From positions 1-57,820 of the forward strand of contig JBBKWG010000237.1 in the NCBI GenBank assembly GCA_037968835.1: a stretch of 57,820 bases of DNA. Reading direction: 5' to 3'. Below, piece after piece: positions 16,961 to 26,072 of this stretch. A program made the translations under genes and the position numbers. Below the pieces are notes generated by a model. That model searched no databases and was not told where the DNA came from. It saw nothing but the letters and a program-made list of their open reading frames with translations. The stretch's first letter is position 1, and each line of letters opens with the position of its first letter. The stretch comes from JBBKWG01 sp037968835. GTDB taxonomy: Bacteria > Pseudomonadota > Alphaproteobacteria > Rhodobacterales > Rhodobacteraceae.

Positions 16961-19660
16961 ATGCTTGGAATCGGAACGATTACTAAAAAGGTGTTCGGCA
17001 CCGCCAATGACCGGAGGGTCAAGGCGCTCCAACCTACGATCGACCAGATTAATGCGTTGGAACCGGAATTTTCGGCGCTTTCGGATCAGGAATTAATCGC
17101 CAGGACCGAAACATTCAAAGACCGCGTCGCCAAGGGCGAGGTGCTGGAAGACATTCTGCCCGAGGCATTCGCCAATTGCCGTGAAGCCGCAAAGCGGGCC
17201 CTGGGCCTGCGTGCCTTCGACGTGCAGCTAGTCGGCGGGATCTTCATGCATCAGGGCAACATCGCTGAGATGAAGACGGGTGAGGGCAAGACGCTTGTTG
17301 CGACATTCCCGGCCTATCTGAATGCGCTCACGGGTAAAGGCGTCCACATCGTCACCGTGAACGATTACCTCGTTCGCCGCGATGCGGACTGGATGGGCAA
17401 GGTTTTCGCGGCGCTGGGCATGACGACCGGCGCGGTTTACCCGCAGCAGCCCGATGACGAAAAGCAGGCGGCGTACGGCGCGGACATCACCTATGCGACT
17501 AACAACGAACTTGGGTTCGACTATCTGCGCGACAACATGAAGTCGAACCTGATCGACATGCACCAGCGCGACCACTATTTCGCGATCGTCGACGAGGTCG
17601 ACTCGATCCTGATTGACGAAGCGCGCACGCCGCTGATCATCTCCGGTCCGGCACAAGACCGCTCCGAGCTTTATGTCACCATCGACAAACTGATCCCGGA
17701 ATTGTCCGAGCAGCACTTCTCGCTGGATGAAAAGACCCGAAACGTCACCTACACCGACGAAGGCAACGAATTTCTCGAACAGCGCCTGCACGAAGCAGGC
17801 CTTCTGCCCGAGGATCAGACCCTTTACGATCCAGAATCCACCACCATCGTCCACCACGTGAACCAGGGCCTGCGCGCTCACAAGCTGTTCACCAAGGACA
17901 AGGACTATATTGTCCGCGATAATCAGGTTGTGCTGATCGACGAATTTACCGGCCGCATGATGCAGGGCCGCCGTCTGTCGGACGGATTGCATCAGGCGAT
18001 CGAGGCCAAAGAAGGCGCGGCGATCCAGCCTGAAAACGTGACGCTCGCGTCGGTGACATTCCAGAACTACTTCCGCCTCTACGACAAACTCGCCGGGATG
18101 ACGGGCACGGCGTCGACCGAAGCAGATGAATTTGCCGAAATCTACAGTCTTGGCGTCGTCGAAATCCCGACCAACAAGCCGGTTGCGAGAGTCGACGAAG
18201 ACGACCAAATCTATCGCACCGCACAGGAAAAATACGACGGCATTGTCAAGGAAATCCGCAAGGCCAACGAGGCGGGACAACCCGTACTTGTCGGCACCAC
18301 CTCGATTGAACGTTCAGAGTTCTTGTCCGGCCTACTGCAGAAAGAAGGCATTGAACACAACGTCCTGAACGCGCGCCAGCACGAGAAAGAAGCCCAGATC
18401 GTCGCCGATGCGGGCCGACCAACCGCGGTTACCATCGCGACCAACATGGCCGGTCGCGGCACCGACATTCAACTTGGTGGCAATGTTGAGTTGAAGGTGC
18501 TTGAGGCGCTCGATGCCGATCCCGATGCCCATCCCGACGAAATTCGCACTCGCATCGAAGGCGAACACGCCGACGACAAACAAAAAGTCATCGCTGCGGG
18601 TGGCCTTTATGTTCTGGCCACCGAACGTCACGAAAGCCGCCGTATCGACAACCAGTTGCGCGGGCGCTCGGGTCGTCAGGGCGACCCCGGACGTTCCTCG
18701 TTCTTCCTTTCGCTTGAAGACGATTTGATGCGCATCTTCGGGTCTGAACGACTGGACAAGGTTCTGTCGACGCTTGGCATGGCCGAGGGCGAGGCGATCA
18801 AGCACCCGTGGGTTAACAAGTCGCTGGAACGCGCTCAGGCCAAGGTCGAAGGGCGCAACTTCGATATCCGGAAGCAGCTTCTGAAATTCGACGATGTGAT
18901 GAACGACCAGCGAAAGGTCATATTCGGCCAGCGTCGCGAGATCATGGAGGCGCAGGACCTCGAGGAAATCGTGCAGGACATGCGCCACCAGGTCATCGAC
19001 GATCTGGTCGATCAACACATGCCTCCGAAATCCTATGCCGATCAGTGGGATACAGTAGGGCTGAAGGCCGAACTTGTGGACAAGGTCGGGATCACCGTTC
19101 CGGTCGTGGAATGGGCCGACGAAGAAGGCGTTGACGACGAAGAAATCCGCGAGCGGCTCTATCAGGCGTCAGACGACTTCATGGCGGGTAAAACCGAAGC
19201 CTTTGGCAAAGAACAGATGCGGTCCATCGAAAAGCAACTTTTGCTGCAAACGATGGACGCGAAGTGGCGCGAACACCTTCTAACGCTCGAACACCTGCGC
19301 TCGGTCGTCGGGTTCCGCAGTTATGCGCAGCGAGACCCTCTGAATGAATACAAGACCGAGGCATTCCAGTTGTTCGAGGGTCTGCTTGACGGATTGCGGG
19401 GCGAAGTCACCCAGAAACTTGCCCAGATCCGTCCGCTGACCGAGGAAGAGCAGCAGGCGATGTTGCAACAGATGATGGCGCGGCAGCAGCCTGCCCAGCC
19501 CCAGGTGGCCGAGGTGTCGAAACCACCGGCACCGACGGCACAGGCAATCGAAGCGGGATTTGTCGAGGACAATCCGACAACCTGGGGCAATCCCGGCCGC
19601 AACGATGCCTGCCCGTGCGGATCGGGTAAGAAATTCAAACACTGCCATGGCGCGCTTTGA
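16961..19660 (+). CDS. secA: Preprotein translocase ATPase SecA
   Basis: 899 residues, the usual proteobacterial length. NBD1 has Walker A (TGEGKTLVA, near 105) and Walker B VDEVDSILIDEARTPLIISG (near 210). The preprotein-binding domain, NBD2 (TNMAGRGTDIQLGGN, RRIDNQLRGRSGRQGDPG) and the helical scaffold follow. The C-terminus ends in the zinc-binding, SecB-interacting motif CPCGSGKKFKHCH (Cys884, 886, 895). SecA drives post-translational export through SecYEG. It is probably transcribed alone from the promoter at 16819; the next gene starts 163 nt later. Confidence 0.98.
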   Translation: MLGIGTITKKVFGTANDRRVKALQPTIDQINALEPEFSALSDQELIARTETFKDRVAKGEVLEDILPEAFANCREAAKRALGLRAFDVQLVGGIFMHQGNIAEMKTGEGKTLVATFPAYLNALTGKGVHIVTVNDYLVRRDADWMGKVFAALGMTTGAVYPQQPDDEKQAAYGADITYATNNELGFDYLRDNMKSNLIDMHQRDHYFAIVDEVDSILIDEARTPLIISGPAQDRSELYVTIDKLIPELSEQHFSLDEKTRNVTYTDEGNEFLEQRLHEAGLLPEDQTLYDPESTTIVHHVNQGLRAHKLFTKDKDYIVRDNQVVLIDEFTGRMMQGRRLSDGLHQAIEAKEGAAIQPENVTLASVTFQNYFRLYDKLAGMTGTASTEADEFAEIYSLGVVEIPTNKPVARVDEDDQIYRTAQEKYDGIVKEIRKANEAGQPVLVGTTSIERSEFLSGLLQKEGIEHNVLNARQHEKEAQIVADAGRPTAVTIATNMAGRGTDIQLGGNVELKVLEALDADPDAHPDEIRTRIEGEHADDKQKVIAAGGLYVLATERHESRRIDNQLRGRSGRQGDPGRSSFFLSLEDDLMRIFGSERLDKVLSTLGMAEGEAIKHPWVNKSLERAQAKVEGRNFDIRKQLLKFDDVMNDQRKVIFGQRREIMEAQDLEEIVQDMRHQVIDDLVDQHMPPKSYADQWDTVGLKAELVDKVGITVPVVEWADEEGVDDEEIRERLYQASDDFMAGKTEAFGKEQMRSIEKQLLLQTMDAKWREHLLTLEHLRSVVGFRSYAQRDPLNEYKTEAFQLFEGLLDGLRGEVTQKLAQIRPLTEEEQQAMLQQMMARQQPAQPQVAEVSKPPAPTAQAIEAGFVEDNPTTWGNPGRNDACPCGSGKKFKHCHGAL

Positions 19661-19823
19661 GGAGCTGTGGCGGAAACAACTCGATTTGCTGAATAATCTC
19701 GACTGATCCGGTCCCGCCCGGGCGACGGTATCCGAAACCCGATAACCTGCCTCATGTTCAGCCGACGCCACAAGATCGGCCAAATCGTCGTGTACCTCAC
19801 CCGGCGACGATAACGGAGGCTGT

Positions 19824-20804
19824 ATGGGACTTTTCGCTTCGATTGATCGGCGCCGCGCCGCCACGGCTGCCGTTGCTTTACTCATCGCATTGGGCGCCGG
19901 GCATTTCATGCAGGCAACGGTCGCGGGCGAAGAGGGCGTTGCAACACTGGGCGATGATCCTGAAGCAGCCCCGATCCTGAAATCCGGGACCAATCCCAGA
20001 AAGCTGCCCGTCCCACCTGCGGCGACTTTGACCCCCATCCGCCTGCAACCTAAGGCCTTGCCTGAGCGCGTGACGATCGATCCACGCCCGAACCCATACG
20101 TTCCGGAAGACGCCGCATTCAGCCCCTACGGATTGCCATGTGCGCCGAAAATGACGGTCGATCTTGCGGGAGCGGCCATGCTAGACGTCACGATATCCTC
20201 GCCGTGCCGGCCCGACACAAAGCTGACGGTCGAGTACGCGGACATTCTGCTTGACGGCACAACCAATGATTTCGGCCTCTTTACGTCCAGCATCCCTGCC
20301 ATGGATTCCAGTTTCACCGTTAGTGCGACCCTTGAAGAAGGAATACACCTCCGAACCGATGTGGAGGTGTCGGATGCGTCTGATTTCGCACGCGTCGCGC
20401 TGATCTGGGAGGGGCCACGGGTCCTGTCTTTACATGCATTGGAATTCGGGGCGGACTACGGCGATGTCGGTCACATCTGGTCCGGTGCGCCCAAATCGCC
20501 GGACCGCGCTATCCGTGGCACCGGTGGATTCTTGACGGAGTTTGTGGGCGAACAAAGCTCGGCGGAAATCTACAGCTTTCCAATCGGCCATTCTCCGGCC
20601 TCGGGTGTGGTTCGCCTGTCGGTGGAAGCTGTGGTTACGTCAGAGAACTGCGGAAGGGAAATTCACGCGATGGCACTGCAAACCGGACCGCTCGGTGGCA
20701 CCGTTACGCGGGAGGTCGCCCTGTCGATGCCGGACTGCGAGTCGATCGGCGAAATCATGCAGTTGAAAAATCTTTTTCAGGATATGAGACTGGCGCGACA
20801 GTGA
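19824..20804 (+). CDS. Unrecognised secreted or membrane-anchored protein downstream of secA
   Basis: 326 residues; no family recognised. Residues 13-33 are hydrophobic after a RRR patch (DRRRAATAAVALLIALGAGH), fitting a signal anchor or signal peptide. A Pro-rich stretch follows (about 50-95), then a beta-rich body with paired Cys (about 108 and 131; further pair near 273 and 308) that could form periplasmic disulfides. It lies between secA and a PBP-OmpA fusion gene that starts 28 nt later, suggesting the two form an operon and a shared envelope task. No catalytic motif is evident. Confidence 0.7.
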   Translation: MGLFASIDRRRAATAAVALLIALGAGHFMQATVAGEEGVATLGDDPEAAPILKSGTNPRKLPVPPAATLTPIRLQPKALPERVTIDPRPNPYVPEDAAFSPYGLPCAPKMTVDLAGAAMLDVTISSPCRPDTKLTVEYADILLDGTTNDFGLFTSSIPAMDSSFTVSATLEEGIHLRTDVEVSDASDFARVALIWEGPRVLSLHALEFGADYGDVGHIWSGAPKSPDRAIRGTGGFLTEFVGEQSSAEIYSFPIGHSPASGVVRLSVEAVVTSENCGREIHAMALQTGPLGGTVTREVALSMPDCESIGEIMQLKNLFQDMRLARQ

Positions 20805-20832
20805 TCCCGATAGAACGGCCTGGTCAACGCTG

Positions 20833-22326
20833 ATGATCCTTCGACTTGCCCTTGCCGTATTCATACTCATTCACGCCGAAGTGGCCGTGGCAGGCGACGA
20901 TAGTATCCGACTGACGACGCTTGACCGTGCCATGACTCTGGAAGGGCGACTAATGTCGTTCGACGGCGAATTTTTCCGCATTGAAACTGCCTATGGCGCT
21001 CTCACGCTCGATGGTGGCAACGTCACCTGCGATGGTTCGGGCTGTCCCGATCCCTCCGAACTTGTCGCCGAGGCGCGGATCTCGGGACCGTCCGACATGA
21101 TCAATCGCCTGATGCCACCGCTGCTTGACGCTTTTGCTCAGCGCGAGGGTTACACGCTTTCCAGCACATACATTTCGGATGACAGCCTTCAATGGACACT
21201 GACGGATTCCGAAACCGGTCATGTCGTGGCGCGAATCGACGCCAACGTTGAAACGTCGCGCGAGGCGCTGGCACGACTTGCATCGCGGGAAACCGACATA
21301 GCGCTGGGACGCGACGAACCCGATCAGAACCTGCGTGGTGACGTGATTGCACTTGACGCGCTTGTTCCGGTCGTTGCCGCGGCAAACCCGATCACGACGC
21401 TCACACTCAATCAGCTTCAGCGACTTCTTAGCGGGCGTATCAAATCGTGGGACACCATCGGCGGTCCGGATGTTCCCGTCGTGCTGCATCTGCCTGCAAA
21501 CGACGGGGCGCGCGCATTGCTTGAATCGCGAGTGACGGGTCAAAGGATTCGCTTCGCGGAGGGCACGATGCACGACGACTCAGATACATTGGCCGACGCT
21601 GTTGCATCGGACCCGGCGGCATTGGGACTGTCGCAATTGTCACTTATCGGGAATGCCGTGCCGATTGTCGTTGGCGGTCGCTGCGGTCTGGCGACCCCTG
21701 CCACGCGTGCCAGCGTCAAGGCCGAGGATTATCCGCTGACGCAACCGCTGTTCCTGAACCGGGTCGGCGCGCGTCAGCCCCGACTGATCCGCGATTTCAT
21801 AGCCTTTGCGCGTTCGCACGAAGCTCAACAGGTCATTCAGGCTGCCGGGTTCATAGATCAGGCGATCAGCCAGTTGCCATTCGACCAGCAAGGCGGGCGG
21901 ATCGCGAATGCCGTTCTGAACGCATCAGACGACGCGGCGGCGATTGCCGAAGTGCAGCGCATGATCGAGGGTCTCAGAGGCGGCGCGCGTTTGTCGCTTA
22001 CCTTCCGTTTTCAGGATGGCTCTAGCGATCTGGATACGCAGTCCGCATCCAACATTCGACGGCTCGCCGATGCTGTCGGGCGAGGTGATTTCGACGCGGG
22101 CGAATTGGTTTTTGTCGGGTTCAGCGACGGATTGGGAGAAGCCGACGCAAACCAGCGGCTTTCAACACGTCGTGCTGAAAGTGTGCGCGATGCTGTTGCG
22201 AGGCTTCTGGACGCGGAACCGGTGACCCTTTCGGTCGATGGCTTCGGGGAAGCGTTGCCGATGGCGTGTGACGACACGCCGTGGGGCCGACAGGTCAACC
22301 GACGGGTCGAGGTCTGGCTTCGCTAG
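20833..22326 (+). CDS. Phosphate-binding-like periplasmic domain fused to OmpA C-terminal domain
   Basis: 497 residues. A signal peptide (about 1-20) precedes a PstS/PBP-like domain (about 80-350: ISGPSDMINRLMPPLLDAF, SREALARLASRETDIALGRDEP, RLLSGRIKSWDTIGGPDVPV). A C-terminal OmpA-like peptidoglycan-binding domain (about 375-497) has FRFQDGSSDLD, FVGFSDGLGEADANQRLSTRRAESV and the closing NRRVEVW. This layout binds a ligand in the periplasm while tethered to the wall. No pst transporter genes are nearby, so uptake is unlikely to be its job; sensing or envelope structure is inferred. It ends 6 nt before the convergent radC stop. Confidence 0.88.
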   Translation: MILRLALAVFILIHAEVAVAGDDSIRLTTLDRAMTLEGRLMSFDGEFFRIETAYGALTLDGGNVTCDGSGCPDPSELVAEARISGPSDMINRLMPPLLDAFAQREGYTLSSTYISDDSLQWTLTDSETGHVVARIDANVETSREALARLASRETDIALGRDEPDQNLRGDVIALDALVPVVAAANPITTLTLNQLQRLLSGRIKSWDTIGGPDVPVVLHLPANDGARALLESRVTGQRIRFAEGTMHDDSDTLADAVASDPAALGLSQLSLIGNAVPIVVGGRCGLATPATRASVKAEDYPLTQPLFLNRVGARQPRLIRDFIAFARSHEAQQVIQAAGFIDQAISQLPFDQQGGRIANAVLNASDDAAAIAEVQRMIEGLRGGARLSLTFRFQDGSSDLDTQSASNIRRLADAVGRGDFDAGELVFVGFSDGLGEADANQRLSTRRAESVRDAVARLLDAEPVTLSVDGFGEALPMACDDTPWGRQVNRRVEVWLR

Positions 22327-22332
22327 CATGCG

Positions 22333-23085
22333 CTAAAGTAAACCGGCGGATCGAAACGACACTTCCGCCGATTTGCCGATCACAAGATGGTCGTGCAGCG
22401 TGATCGACAGCGCCCGCGCCGCTTCCGAAATCTGTCGCGTCATTAACAGATCGGACTCCGACGGCGTCGGATCGCCGGACGGGTGGTTATGCACAAGGAT
22501 CAGCGCCGAGGCATTCAGTTCCAACGCCCGCTTCATGACCTCGCGCGGATAAACCGGAACATGATCCACAGTGCCCTTGGCCTGCGCCTCGTCAGCGATC
22601 AACACATTCTTGCGGTCGAGGTAGAGCACGTGAAACTGCTCAGTCTCGCGATGCGCCAGCGTGGTTCGGCAATAGTTCAGCAAGGCGTCCCACGACGATA
22701 GCAGCGGGCGATTGATCATTCGGGCCCGCGCCAGTCGATGCGCCGCCGCTTCGACGATTTTCAACTCGGCCGCGACCGCAGCGCCGACGCCGCGCACCTG
22801 GGTCAAGTTATCGACAGACGCCGACAGAACCCGGTTGAAATCCCCGAACGTTTTCAACAGGCGATCCGCCACCGGTTTCACGTCGCATTGCGGCAGCGCG
22901 CGGAACAAAACCAACTCCAGAAGCTCAAAATCCGGCATCGCGTCGGCGCCACCTGCCACAAAGCGTTCGCGCAACAAGGTCCGGTGACGCGCGATATATG
23001 GCGGAACATTGCCGCGCGCGCCGGTGACGATAAGCTCCTGCCCTTCAAACAGCGACAGGTCGTCGATATGCAATGGTTCGGACAT
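22333..23085 (-). CDS. radC: DNA repair protein RadC-like (JAMM domain)
   Basis: 250 residues. An N-terminal UPF0758/RadC helical part includes a helix-hairpin-helix (VDNLTQVRGVGAAVAAELK, about 91-109). The C-terminal MPN/JAMM metalloprotease-like domain has its complete metal signature HNHPSGDPTPSESD (199-212). Despite the name, RadC proteins have no settled role in repair. A single gene, 48 nt downstream of rarD on the same strand. Confidence 0.94.
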   Translation of the reverse strand: MSEPLHIDDLSLFEGQELIVTGARGNVPPYIARHRTLLRERFVAGGADAMPDFELLELVLFRALPQCDVKPVADRLLKTFGDFNRVLSASVDNLTQVRGVGAAVAAELKIVEAAAHRLARARMINRPLLSSWDALLNYCRTTLAHRETEQFHVLYLDRKNVLIADEAQAKGTVDHVPVYPREVMKRALELNASALILVHNHPSGDPTPSESDLLMTRQISEAARALSITLHDHLVIGKSAEVSFRSAGLL

Positions 23086-23133
23086 TGGCCGATGCTGGTC
23101 CTAGACAATGAATTCCGGGTTAAAACCGGCGGT

Positions 23134-24033
23134 TCAAACCGGCAATTGACGCGCCTCGCGCACCAGTGACAGAGAATATACGATCAAAGCCAGCCAGATC
23201 AGCGGAAACGCGATCATCCGGGCCGTGCCAAAAGGCTCGTCAAAGACGAAAACCGCAATCACGAAGATCATGGTCGGCGCGATGTATTGCAGGATGCCGA
23301 TGGTCGAAAGACGCAGCAACTTCGCACCGTTGGCATAAAGCATCAACGGCACTGCCGTGACTGCGCCGCAGCCCACCAAAAGCCATGTGTCGCTTGTTGA
23401 GTCTTGCAGGAAGTGCGCTTCTCCGATTGCAAAGGTATAGACAATGAATGCCAGCGCTGGCGGTGTCAGCAACAGGACCTCCAGCAGGAATCCCTGATTG
23501 GGTCCGACCGGCAGCGATTTCTTGAAATACGCGTAAAAGCCCCAAGTTAGTGTCAATGCAACAGCCACCATGGGAATGCGCCCAGCGTCAAGCGTCAGGA
23601 CGACGACTGCCGCGAGCGCAAGCAAAATGGCGATCCATTTGGCTGGATTAAGTCGTTCCCCCAGAAGCATCGAGGCCAGAAAGATGCTGAACAGAGGGTT
23701 GATGTAATAGCCAAGTGCGGCGTCCAGTGCATGATCTGAAATGATCGCCCAGATGTAGATGCCCCAATTTAGCGAGACCAATCCAGCGGTCACTGCGGCC
23801 ATAGCCAAGGTCGACGGCGAGCGAAGCGCGACTTTCAGGTCATCCGTGCGCCCGAGCGCCCACAAGACTGCCGCCGCGATCGGTACAGACCAGACAACCC
23901 GATGCGCCAGTACTTCGAGCGGCGAAATGTGGGACATCGCTTTCATGTAGAGCGGCAGAAACCCCCACAGACCATAGGCGGCCAGCGCGAATCCAAAGCC
24001 GCGGGGACTGTCGACATTCGATTTGATCGCCAC
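23134..24033 (-). CDS. rarD: RarD-type EamA-family transporter
   Basis: 299 residues if started at GTG 24033, which has AAGGTGG just upstream; a longer reading to 24093 begins with a non-hydrophobic, Arg-rich segment and is less likely. About ten hydrophobic segments in two EamA repeats. RarD hallmarks: FALAAYGLWGFLPLYMKAM at the start, SPLEVLAHRVVWSV, NWGIYIWAI, LGYYINPLFSIFL and, near the end, LQYIAPTMIFVIAVFVFDEPF. Members are inner-membrane drug/metabolite superfamily permeases with poorly known substrates. Confidence 0.92.
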   Translation of the reverse strand: MAIKSNVDSPRGFGFALAAYGLWGFLPLYMKAMSHISPLEVLAHRVVWSVPIAAAVLWALGRTDDLKVALRSPSTLAMAAVTAGLVSLNWGIYIWAIISDHALDAALGYYINPLFSIFLASMLLGERLNPAKWIAILLALAAVVVLTLDAGRIPMVAVALTLTWGFYAYFKKSLPVGPNQGFLLEVLLLTPPALAFIVYTFAIGEAHFLQDSTSDTWLLVGCGAVTAVPLMLYANGAKLLRLSTIGILQYIAPTMIFVIAVFVFDEPFGTARMIAFPLIWLALIVYSLSLVREARQLPV

Positions 24034-24105
24034 CGCGCCACCTTGGAGTTTCCGAGCCCCCGATGACCTAACTGCATGAGAGCGACGGCACAATCCTGTG
24101 GCCGA

Positions 24106-25977
24106 CTATCGCAAAGCGCCCTGCGCCTTCAGGTCGTCAAATTTCGTTTGATCGAACCACCAATAATCATCGCCGCGGGCATAAGCCGGCTTCTTGTCGG
24201 GCTTCCCGAACACGTCCCAGTAGGCGATCCAGTGCGCACCCTTGAACCAGTTCGGCACCCAGATGTGCTTCGACCTCAACACCCGGTCCAGAGCTCGGAC
24301 ACGGGCGTCAAGCTGTTCGCGGCTGTCGGCGCGTATGGCCTGGTCGATCATGTCATCGACCACCGGGTCGGCCAGACCGGACAAGTTGAAGCTTCCCGGC
24401 TCGTCCAGGCTTTGCGACCCGAAGATCGAACGCAGTTCCACAGATGGCGACAGCGGCAGCACAAGACGCGTGACTGTCATATCGTAGTCGAAATCCTCCT
24501 GCCGTTGTTCCATCTCGGCGGGATCGACGGTTTCATAGGTCGCAGCAATTCCGATTGATTTCAGGTTCTCGATAAACGGCAGGATAATCCGGTCGAAAGC
24601 CGGGCTGTCGGAGACGAATTCAATGGACAGCCGCTCGTTCTTCGCATTCCGCATGATGCCATCGCTGCCAGTCGTCCAGCCTGCTTCGCTCAGAAGAGAC
24701 AACGCCTGGCGTTGGGCACGTCGATCAGTTTTCGTCGTCGTACTCACATAGGGCGTCACTGCGGGTTCGGTGAATACTTCAGGTGGCAAGCGGTCGCGAT
24801 AAGTCTCTAAGAAGGCCAATTCGTCACCATCTGGCACGCCCTCGGCCTGCATCGGCGTGTTCTCCCAGAAACTGTCGGTGCGATTGTAGGCACCGTAAAA
24901 CAGAGTCTCGTTCGACCATTCGAAGTTGAACATCAGGCCAATCGCCTCGCGCACGCGTTGGTCCTGCAGCTTTTCGCGGCGCATGTTCAGCCAGAACCCT
25001 TGCGCACCTGACGAGCGCTGATCCTCGAGCACCTCGCGCTTGACCCATCCGCTGGTGATGGCGGGGAATTCGTACCCGGTTGCCCAGATCAACGAAGAAA
25101 ACTCCTCGTGAAACAGATACTCGCCGGATTTCAGGGCCTCGAACGCAGCGGTATTATCCAGGAAATACTCGTAAACAACGCAGTCGAAATTGTTCATTCC
25201 GACACTGACGGGCAGATCCACGCCCCAATAATCGGGATTTCTGCAATAGGTGATCGAGCGTTTGGTGTCGACGTCCCGGACCAAGAACGGACCCGAACCG
25301 ACAGGCGGCTCCAGGGTCGATTCGTTGAATGTCACGGTCTCGTAGTAATGTTTTGGCAGGATCTCCAACGATCCGACTTCTGCGGGAAGGTCCCGGGTCG
25401 AGGCGCCCTCGGCAAACGTCACCTTCACACGGTGGGGTCCCAGCGCCTCTGCGCCCTCGACATCGCTCAGCGCCAACCGATAAAGCGGCGAGCCGTCGGC
25501 CTTCAGCGTGTCGATTGTAAAGACGACGTCTTCGGCAGTGACTGGTTCGCCGTCGGAAAATCGCGCTTCGGGTCGAAGATTGAAGATCACCCAGCTTCGG
25601 TCGTCGGGATATTCCAGCGTTTCGGCGAGCAGGCCGTAAGACGCATCGGGTTCGTCATAGGCGCGCACCAGAAGCGAGTCGAAAAGCCGGCCCAATCCCT
25701 GCGCTGCCTCGCCCTTGAGGATGAACGGATTGAGACTATCGAATGTGCGTGACGCTCCAGTCCCCTGAAAACTGATCGTGCCGCCCTTCGGTGCGTCGGG
25801 GTTCACGTAATCGAAATGGGGGAAGTCCGGCGGATACTTCAGTTCGCCGAAAGTCGAAATGCCGTGGCTGACCGTGATCTTTTCGTGACTTTCGGCCCAT
25901 GCGGGTGTGGTTGAAATGACCAGTGACAGCAAAACTCCGACTGCCCGCGAAACCGTCTGAAAGTGCCAATTGCCCAC
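24106..25977 (-). CDS. ABC transporter substrate-binding protein, family 5 (YejA-like)
   Basis: 623 residues from GTG 25977, which has AGGAG five bases upstream and opens directly into a signal peptide ending TPAWAESHE; the nearest in-frame alternative is a TTG at 26022. A solute-binding protein of the peptide/oligopeptide family (SBP_bac_5): early HGISTFGELKYPPDFPHFDYVNP, then FDSLLVRAYDEP, FNLRPEARFSDGEPVTAEDVVFTIDTL, and the closing WVPNWFKGAHWIAYWDVFGKP. The opening and closing segments match the YejA branch (peptide/microcin C uptake). No permease or ATPase genes are adjacent, so the partners must be elsewhere. Confidence 0.92.
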   Translation of the reverse strand: MGNWHFQTVSRAVGVLLSLVISTTPAWAESHEKITVSHGISTFGELKYPPDFPHFDYVNPDAPKGGTISFQGTGASRTFDSLNPFILKGEAAQGLGRLFDSLLVRAYDEPDASYGLLAETLEYPDDRSWVIFNLRPEARFSDGEPVTAEDVVFTIDTLKADGSPLYRLALSDVEGAEALGPHRVKVTFAEGASTRDLPAEVGSLEILPKHYYETVTFNESTLEPPVGSGPFLVRDVDTKRSITYCRNPDYWGVDLPVSVGMNNFDCVVYEYFLDNTAAFEALKSGEYLFHEEFSSLIWATGYEFPAITSGWVKREVLEDQRSSGAQGFWLNMRREKLQDQRVREAIGLMFNFEWSNETLFYGAYNRTDSFWENTPMQAEGVPDGDELAFLETYRDRLPPEVFTEPAVTPYVSTTTKTDRRAQRQALSLLSEAGWTTGSDGIMRNAKNERLSIEFVSDSPAFDRIILPFIENLKSIGIAATYETVDPAEMEQRQEDFDYDMTVTRLVLPLSPSVELRSIFGSQSLDEPGSFNLSGLADPVVDDMIDQAIRADSREQLDARVRALDRVLRSKHIWVPNWFKGAHWIAYWDVFGKPDKKPAYARGDDYWWFDQTKFDDLKAQGALR

Positions 25978-26072
25978 GCGCGCTCCTGTCGTTTGATCGA
26001 TGTTCGCGCCATCATACCGCAAGGGTGCGACGTGGGAAGGGGATCGCTACGTGGGAGCAACGGTTTCGGAAT

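Noticed and set aside
17228..18280. A 350-codon minus-strand frame inside secA
   Set aside because: Val/Phe/Asp-rich antisense product typical of the complement of GC-rich codons; SecA is unmistakable here.
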